In this document: positions 33,159 through 38,489 of the stretch, piece by piece
Numbering within the stretch: position 1 is the first letter of the stretch
Layout of the letters: each line of letters starts with the position of its first letter
Assembly: GCA_017617125.1 (NCBI GenBank)
Contig: JAFZWY010000031.1
Location: 1 to 38,489 of the forward strand
Direction of reading: 5' to 3'
Source of the DNA: Bacteroidales bacterium
Lineage (GTDB): Bacteria; Bacteroidota; Bacteroidia; Bacteroidales; ML635J-15
Length of the DNA: 38,489 bases
Program-made: the position numbers and the translations under genes
The notes under the pieces: model-generated
Seen by the model: the letters and a program-made list of their open reading frames with translations, nothing else
What the model was told of the DNA's origin: nothing
Databases searched by the model: none

Positions 33159-34602
33159 AATAATACTGTTCTACGCAATTGCTGCCATTTTCATTATCAT
33201 AGACTGCTTCATGATAGTGAAATTCCAGAACTATATGTTCAATCTTCTTCCTCTTGCACTTATAGTAGTTGCTGGAATATTCTTTTCTCTCGATAAGGCT
33301 TTGCTCTTTTCGGTGTTGTGCATTCCTCTTTCGGTGCCACTGAAAATTTTCTATCCGCACTTGCCTTTCAACATCGACATACCCACAGAGCCGTTGTTCG
33401 TTGCAATTCTGCTCATTTTCCTATTGAAATTGCTGCTTGAACACAAGTACGACAAGCAAGTGCTGAAACACCCGCTGTCGATAATGATATTCATATACCT
33501 GCTGTGGCACCTTGTTACAGTATGCACAAGCACAATGCCGCTTGTATCGCTCAAGTGCTTTATAGCTTCGCTATGGTTCATCGGACCGTTTTTCTTCCTC
33601 GGCATAATGCTGTTCAAGGAACCCAAGAACATGTACAGGTTCATGTACCTATATATGATTCCATTTGCCGGGCTTATAATATTTACACTTATAAAGCATT
33701 CGGCATACAATTTCGACCAGCATATAGCAAACGGAATCATGACACCGTTCTTCAACGACCATACATCGTATGGCGCTGCGATAGCAATGTTCATGCCTTT
33801 CCTTATAGGAAGCATATTATCAAAGGAACTAAGCCTGAAACAAAGAATATTGTCGTTGGTATTGCTGGCAATATTTGTGGTTGGACTTATTTTCTCGTAC
33901 ACCCGCGCAGCATGGGTAAGCCTTGTAGGCGCCTTGGCTATGTACTTTATACTTAGGTTCAGGATTAGCAATAAGCTTGTCTTTGCTGTAGCCATCATAG
34001 GAATCGTTGGAATAACTCTTTTCCAGACTCAGATATTCGTCAAGATGGAAAGCAACAAGGTGGAGTCGTCTACCGATTTCTCGAAGCATATAAAGTCAAT
34101 AAGCAACATCACATCCGATGCCTCTAACCTCGAACGTATAAACCGCTGGCATTGTGCTGTGAGAATGTTCAAAGAAAAGCCAATATTCGGCTGGGGTCCA
34201 GGAACATATCAGTTCAAATACGCACCTTTCCAGCATTCCGACGAGAAAACCATCATAAGTACCAACGCTGGCGACGGCGGAAACGCCCACAGCGAATACC
34301 TCGGCTCGCTCGCCGAATCGGGCCTGCTCGGTATGCTCAACTATGTATTGATATGCATACTCATATATCTTGCTGGCACGAGGACATATCATAAGCTCGA
34401 AGACAAGAAACTGAAGATGATAGTGTCGGCAGCGCTCTGCGGTTTAGTAACATACTTTATACACGGAGCATTGAACAACTTCCTCGACATCGACAAGATT
34501 GCTGTGCCATTCTGGGGATTTGCCGCAATGATTGTGGCAATTGAATTATACTATACAGGCAAAAACGACGAAAAGCCATCAGAAGTACAACCCGAAAAAT
34601 AA
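33142..34602 (+). CDS. O-antigen ligase/polymerase family membrane protein (WaaL/Wzy-like)
   Basis: 486 aa with ~11-12 transmembrane segments. The Wzy_C-type motif is AHSEYLGSLAESGLLG (about residues 382-397), preceded by GWGPGTYQF, with HTSYGAAIAMFMPFLIG and RAAWVSLVG in the membrane part. Such enzymes join O-antigen to lipid A-core (WaaL) or polymerise repeat units (Wzy); sequence alone does not separate them. The start is TTG at 33142, with AAGGAAG (33132-33138) upstream; the next ATG would remove TM1. It overlaps the second Wzz gene by 17 bases, which fits a shared pathway. Confidence 0.87.
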   Translation: MTRKTKIILFYAIAAIFIIIDCFMIVKFQNYMFNLLPLALIVVAGIFFSLDKALLFSVLCIPLSVPLKIFYPHLPFNIDIPTEPLFVAILLIFLLKLLLEHKYDKQVLKHPLSIMIFIYLLWHLVTVCTSTMPLVSLKCFIASLWFIGPFFFLGIMLFKEPKNMYRFMYLYMIPFAGLIIFTLIKHSAYNFDQHIANGIMTPFFNDHTSYGAAIAMFMPFLIGSILSKELSLKQRILSLVLLAIFVVGLIFSYTRAAWVSLVGALAMYFILRFRISNKLVFAVAIIGIVGITLFQTQIFVKMESNKVESSTDFSKHIKSISNITSDASNLERINRWHCAVRMFKEKPIFGWGPGTYQFKYAPFQHSDEKTIISTNAGDGGNAHSEYLGSLAESGLLGMLNYVLICILIYLAGTRTYHKLEDKKLKMIVSAALCGLVTYFIHGALNNFLDIDKIAVPFWGFAAMIVAIELYYTGKNDEKPSEVQPEK

Positions 34603-34609
34603 AGTTGTC

Positions 34610-34969
34610 ATGGCTGCCCACAACGACCTCGGAAATCTCGGCGAAAACATTGCCGCCAAACGTCTCGCCGACGAAGGTTACGAAATTCTTGAACGCCAAT
34701 GGCGATACAAGCACAAGGAAATCGACATTATAGCACGCAAGGGCAATACGCTGGCCATTGTAGAGGTAAAGACTCGAAGTTCGGAACAATTTGGCAATAC
34801 ATCGGATTTCATAACCGACGACAAAATGAATTTTCTCGTTTCGGCATCGGAAGTCTATGCAAAAGCAATCGGACATGGCGGTGAGATACGCTTCGATGTT
34901 GTAACAATATTTGTAATAGGCGACGAGTACAAGGTCGAACACATAGAAAACGCATTCATATCACAATAG
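34610..34969 (+). CDS. YraN/UPF0102 family predicted endonuclease-like protein
   Basis: 119 aa from the ATG at 34610, which lies 7 bases after the ligase stop; an upstream extension of the frame would overlap the ligase and is not part of the family. The protein has the restriction-endonuclease-like fold: GNLGENIAAKRLADEGYEIL, then EIDIIARKGNTLAIVEVKTRS, where Asp and the E-x-K correspond to a PD-(D/E)xK nuclease site. The family is widely conserved, but its role is unclear (a link to recombination or Holliday-junction processing has been proposed). Confidence 0.92.
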   Translation: MAAHNDLGNLGENIAAKRLADEGYEILERQWRYKHKEIDIIARKGNTLAIVEVKTRSSEQFGNTSDFITDDKMNFLVSASEVYAKAIGHGGEIRFDVVTIFVIGDEYKVEHIENAFISQ

Positions 34970-34974
34970 AGAAC

Positions 34975-35892
34975 ATGAAGACAAGAACATTTACATTGCT
35001 AATGCTTGCAGTTTTGGTCGCTGCTTGCGCAAATGCACAGATAAAGCCAACCGCCACGTACGAATATGTAGAGCGCGACAGTTCGTTGTACTTCGATTTT
35101 TATAAGTCGGCAAACTCGTCCGAAAACTATACGGTTATCTTTGTTTTCGGAGGTGGATTCATAGGTGGCAACCGCGACAACGAATATTACATGCCCTACT
35201 ATGCCAAGCTGGTCGAAAACAATTTCAACGTAGTGGCAATCGACTATAGGCTCGGACTGAAAGGTGCAAAAAACATCAGTCCAATCAACCGCAAGCCATT
35301 AGAAAATGCTATTTCAATGGCTGCCGAAGACCTGATTACAGCTACCAAATATCTCATCGACCATGAAAAGGAACTGCAAATCGACAGCCGCAAGCTGATA
35401 ACATCAGGCTCGAGCGCAGGAGCCATAACGGTACTGCAGGCCGACTACGAACTATGCAACAAGACAAAGATCGGGCAAATCCTTCCCGACGATTTCCATT
35501 ATGCAGGCGTGATGTCGTTTGCCGGTGCGATATATTCGAAGAACGGCAAGGTAAAGTACCGCAAGCAAGCGCCAGCGCCGACTATGCTTCTTCACGGCAC
35601 AGCCGACCGTCTAGTAACCTACAAGCAGATAAAGTTGTTCAATGTTGGATTCATTGGCAGCAGCAAGATTGCCCCACGTTTCGAGAAATATGGCTATCCG
35701 TACTACATTGTACGTTACGGTGACCTCGGTCACGAAGTTGCAGCCCGCATGTTCGATGACTTCGACAAGTCGATGTGGTTCATTGATAATTACATAGTTC
35801 GCGGTGCAAAAATCAAGCGCGACGACTTTATCAACGACCCTACGATAGAGCATCACAAATTTGGAAGCGCAAAACCATCGGACTTGTATTAA
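34975..35892 (+). CDS. Secreted alpha/beta-hydrolase (esterase-like)
   Basis: 305 aa. The export signal is either SPase I type (cut before Gln22, ANAQ) or a lipoprotein (VAAC, Cys18); both are plausible. Alpha/beta-hydrolase core: oxyanion-type FGGGF (58-62), nucleophile elbow GSSAG (Ser147), acid Asp211 (HGTADRLV) and His253 (LGHEV) give a complete Ser-Asp-His triad of the esterase/lipase kind. The substrate is unknown. It is last in the polysaccharide-linked series, 5 bases after yraN, so removal of acyl groups from a surface polymer is one possibility. Confidence 0.83.
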   Translation: MKTRTFTLLMLAVLVAACANAQIKPTATYEYVERDSSLYFDFYKSANSSENYTVIFVFGGGFIGGNRDNEYYMPYYAKLVENNFNVVAIDYRLGLKGAKNISPINRKPLENAISMAAEDLITATKYLIDHEKELQIDSRKLITSGSSAGAITVLQADYELCNKTKIGQILPDDFHYAGVMSFAGAIYSKNGKVKYRKQAPAPTMLLHGTADRLVTYKQIKLFNVGFIGSSKIAPRFEKYGYPYYIVRYGDLGHEVAARMFDDFDKSMWFIDNYIVRGAKIKRDDFINDPTIEHHKFGSAKPSDLY

Positions 35893-36001
35893 ATTGTCTA
35901 TAAAACTATATAAAAATAAAAATTATTTACATTCTTTTGCTCAAAAAGGCAGGCTAAATATAAATTTCTCGGAAGTTTATTTCTGCCTCATCAAAAAAAT
36001 A

Positions 36002-36009
36002 TAACTTGC
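36002..36009 (+). promoter_or_regulatory. Possible variant -7 element (TAACTTGC)
   Basis: Same octamer as at 18367-18374, 18 bp before the first ATG of the C25 peptidase gene. The preceding 35893-36001 gap is very AT-rich and holds only a weak stem GGCAG (35948-35952) / CTGCC (35983-35987). Confidence 0.25.
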
Positions 36010-36027
36010 ATAATAATTTTTTAACTG

Positions 36028-38489
36028 ATGTTTTTTATGAAACGATTTTTATTATTGGTGGTTATCTGTGGATTATGCAGCCTTGCATTTTCTCAGAACG
36101 GGCGAATCCCTCTGAACCCGACAACCCAAAGAAGTGCGCAGCTTCAGTCGAACAGCATGACTGGATTCAGCACTACATTTTCATTCAATTCAATTGAGAG
36201 TACTAATATTTCAAACGAAAAAGGCGAATTCTCAGAAATATACATCGACGGTTCTTTCCCGTATGGAGAATTAGGTTCGCCAACCTTGCCGATGATTACA
36301 AGAATGATTGCAATCCCGCAGGGTGCAACACCTGTAGTCACAGTAAACGGTTATTCCGAAAATGAATATTCGCTGGAAGACTACGGCATCAATACCTTGA
36401 CGGCAAAGCAGGCACCTGTCGCCAAGAACATTGACCCGACAACAGTGGAATATGTAGTTAACGATGCTGCCTACGCACACGACACCTACACCACCGACGA
36501 AATTGCTTCGGTAGAATACCTCGGAACAATGTTCGGTTTGCGACTTGGCAAACTGACAATCCGTCCTGTAGCCTACAATGCCGTCTCAAAGACTGTAAAG
36601 GTGTACAATGACGTAAATGTTTCGGTTAGTTTTGAAAATGCAGATGCCGCCCTTACCCAGAGCATGTTTGCTTGTACATATAGCCCTGCATTCAACAGCA
36701 TCTACGACCAGCTGCTCAACAAGAACATTTTCGGACAATCAAATACCAGAGGTGTTTACGATACTCATACCGACCTATATCACACACCGGTAAGAATGCT
36801 TGTAATATGCTATTCGGGATTTAAGAACAATGCTGTTCTCGACCAATGGCTCAAATGGAAATTGCAGAAGGGTTACTATGTAGATATCTTCTACACCGAC
36901 GAAACAGGAACAACATCATCAGCGATAACAACATTCATCAAGACAAAGTACAACGCTTCGGTATCGGAAGGCAATGCTTATACATATCTTATTACCATTG
37001 GTGATACAGGTCAGGTTCCGCAGTACAAAACCAATTCCGTATCTAGCGACCAATGTGCAACCGACATTGGATATGCATCGATCGACTATGCGACCAGCAG
37101 CGACTACTACCCCGAAATGCTGTACAGCCGTATCTCGGTTGAAAACACTACCCAGCTCGAGAATTACCTCAACAAGGTTCTCACGTACGAGAAATATGAA
37201 TTTGCCGACGGTGGTAACTATCTGAACAATGTGAAGATTATCGGCGGATGGGATGACACATGGACAAGCACTGTCGCAGGACCAACAGTAAATTATGCAC
37301 GCAACAATTATTTCAATGCAAACAATACAACCTATGGCGGTTTTGGAAGCGGTACTATCAGCACGATAACATCTACATCAAGCTCAGCCGGATATTCTGG
37401 ATCAAACAACGGCGTCTACAGCGGAATCAACGATGGTTTCTGCTTCTTGAACTATACTGCACATGGTGACAAGCAGATGTGGTATCAGCCACAAATGACT
37501 GCCGCTCAAGTTGCAACATTAACCAACAACGGAAAATATTTCTTCGGTGTCGGAAACTGCTGTCTTACAGGTAATTTCAATAATACTTCAACCACATATT
37601 CACCTGGTTCTGCAATTGGAAACAATGCTTGCTTTGCAGAATCAATGATCCGAGTACCTAACGCTGGTGCAGTAGCATACGTAGGTAGTTCACCAGTAAG
37701 CTACTGGTACGAAGACTTCTACTGGGCAGTTGGTGCACATGCTTTCTCATCAGGTAATGCTCCTTCGGTTTCGGGCTCAACTATGGGCGTATACGATGCT
37801 ATGTTTGTCGACGAATATTGGAACTCGGTTTCTTCACTGTTGAATCTTGGCGATATTGCTGTTGCTGCTGCTCATGAGTCGAATTATACGACTTCGGTTA
37901 ATGCAAATTACTACTGGTTATATTACCATGCATTTGGTGATGGTTCTGTTATGCCATTCATTACCAAGCCCGAAGTCAACAACGTTACTCTTCCTGCAAC
38001 CATAATGGTCGGCATGCCTTCGATGACTGTAAATGCAGTAGCAGGATCTTATGTCGCAGTTACCGACAATACTTCGACAATCTACGGTGTAGCTGTAGCA
38101 AACGCACAAGGCGTAGCAACAGTAAACTTCACCGAAGCAATCCCGGCAAGCGGTACTCTCCACGTTGTTGTTACACGTCAGCAGTACCAACCATATTTCG
38201 GCACTGTAGAAATATCAATCGCTAACGAACCTTTCGTATCAATCCAGAGCTACTCGCCGCAGAACGTAAGCTTCGGAACAACCAGCGATCTCTCGATGAC
38301 TCTCGTCAATATGGGCGGTGTCGCAACCAATGGTGCTACCAACGTTGGCCTCACAACTTCCGACCAGTACCTCACCCTCAACACTGCAAGTGCAACTTTC
38401 GGCACAATGGCAGCACAGGGCGGTACAGCATCGAGCAGCGCATTCAACTTTACCGTTGCCGAAAATACTCCCGACGGACACGTTGCAAC
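36028..38489 (+). CDS. Gingipain-like C25 family cysteine peptidase, T9SS cargo (3' end outside window)
   Basis: 820 codons are visible and the frame is open to the window edge. The first ATG is 36028; an in-frame ATG at 36037 (MKRFLLL...) gives an equally good signal peptide ending AFSQ. A C25 propeptide (~30-230) precedes the catalytic domain (VRMLVICYSGF... through ~640). The catalytic pair is His479 (NYTAHGD) and Cys512 (GNCCLTGNF, where the second Cys aligns with the gingipain nucleophile), counted from 36028. Ig-like beta domains start near residue 650 (NNVTLPATIMVGMP... YGVAVANAQGVATVNF). A sorting domain is expected beyond the edge but not seen. Specificity for Arg or Lys cannot be told. 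Confidence 0.9.
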   Translation, partial: MFFMKRFLLLVVICGLCSLAFSQNGRIPLNPTTQRSAQLQSNSMTGFSTTFSFNSIESTNISNEKGEFSEIYIDGSFPYGELGSPTLPMITRMIAIPQGATPVVTVNGYSENEYSLEDYGINTLTAKQAPVAKNIDPTTVEYVVNDAAYAHDTYTTDEIASVEYLGTMFGLRLGKLTIRPVAYNAVSKTVKVYNDVNVSVSFENADAALTQSMFACTYSPAFNSIYDQLLNKNIFGQSNTRGVYDTHTDLYHTPVRMLVICYSGFKNNAVLDQWLKWKLQKGYYVDIFYTDETGTTSSAITTFIKTKYNASVSEGNAYTYLITIGDTGQVPQYKTNSVSSDQCATDIGYASIDYATSSDYYPEMLYSRISVENTTQLENYLNKVLTYEKYEFADGGNYLNNVKIIGGWDDTWTSTVAGPTVNYARNNYFNANNTTYGGFGSGTISTITSTSSSAGYSGSNNGVYSGINDGFCFLNYTAHGDKQMWYQPQMTAAQVATLTNNGKYFFGVGNCCLTGNFNNTSTTYSPGSAIGNNACFAESMIRVPNAGAVAYVGSSPVSYWYEDFYWAVGAHAFSSGNAPSVSGSTMGVYDAMFVDEYWNSVSSLLNLGDIAVAAAHESNYTTSVNANYYWLYYHAFGDGSVMPFITKPEVNNVTLPATIMVGMPSMTVNAVAGSYVAVTDNTSTIYGVAVANAQGVATVNFTEAIPASGTLHVVVTRQQYQPYFGTVEISIANEPFVSIQSYSPQNVSFGTTSDLSMTLVNMGGVATNGATNVGLTTSDQYLTLNTASATFGTMAAQGGTASSSAFNFTVAENTPDGHVA

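Noticed and set aside
33351..33998. 215-aa minus-strand open frame
   Set aside because: Complement of the transmembrane segments of the ligase gene, and no homology is visible.

Overview
The window looks like chromosomal DNA of an anaerobic Bacteroidota (Bacteroidales-type) bacterium that has the type IX secretion system (T9SS). The evidence is: several proteins with T9SS C-terminal sorting domains (one type B tail and two type A), a gingipain-like C25 cysteine peptidase, a TonB-dependent receptor with lipoproteins, an EF-P with the Bacteroidetes-style PGKGG loop, and repeated TAnnTTTG -7 promoter elements typical of this phylum. No rRNA, tRNA, IS transposase, phage gene or CRISPR array was seen.

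Layout. (1) 1-2073: the tail of a type B T9SS cargo protein with its terminator, then a 577-aa carboxyltransferase whose fused biotinyl-like domain lacks the biotin-accepting lysine. (2) 2138-11340, minus strand: two T9SS type A cargo genes overlapping by ATGA, one of them a 2417-aa multidomain M43-type metalloprotease. Their base composition is AT-richer than most neighbours. (3) 11535-17527, plus: TonB-dependent receptor, two DUF5689-like lipoproteins, uridine kinase and a DEDDy 3'-5' exonuclease. The first four are closely spaced and probably form an operon. (4) 17594-21577, plus: a small outer-membrane barrel and a 1060-aa protein that combines a degenerate peptidase-MA-like domain, a TolB-like propeller and a C-terminal barrel. 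(5) 21578-22188: repeat-rich intergenic DNA flanking an 86-aa conserved-looking small protein. (6) 22189-28887, minus: a MazG-like pyrophosphohydrolase coupled to DeoC, a DUF4932-type metalloprotease, a four-HhH membrane protein coupled to a SpoU/TrmH RNA methyltransferase, a lipoprotein, and a PflX-like radical SAM protein. (7) 29017-30356, plus: two small AT-rich lipoprotein genes separated by what may be a decayed gene. (8) 30544-35892, plus: efp, two tandem Wzz-like chain-length proteins, an O-antigen ligase/polymerase, YraN and a secreted alpha/beta hydrolase. (9) 36028 to the end: a C25 peptidase cut by the window edge.

How the genes may work together (inference): much of the window concerns the cell surface. 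T9SS cargo is exported and in some species anchored to A-type LPS, and the Wzz/ligase genes are the kind that build such LPS. The TonB receptor with its DUF5689 lipoproteins looks like an outer-membrane uptake or binding module. Its linkage to udk, a 3'-5' exonuclease and (further away) deoC and a MazG-like enzyme gives it a nucleic-acid/nucleoside flavour that is suggestive but unproven. No complete, clearly undescribed system is obvious. The most unusual single items are the lysine-less biotinyl domain, the giant metalloprotease locus with a perfect palindrome over its promoter, the degenerate-peptidase/propeller/barrel protein, and two structured intergenic repeats.
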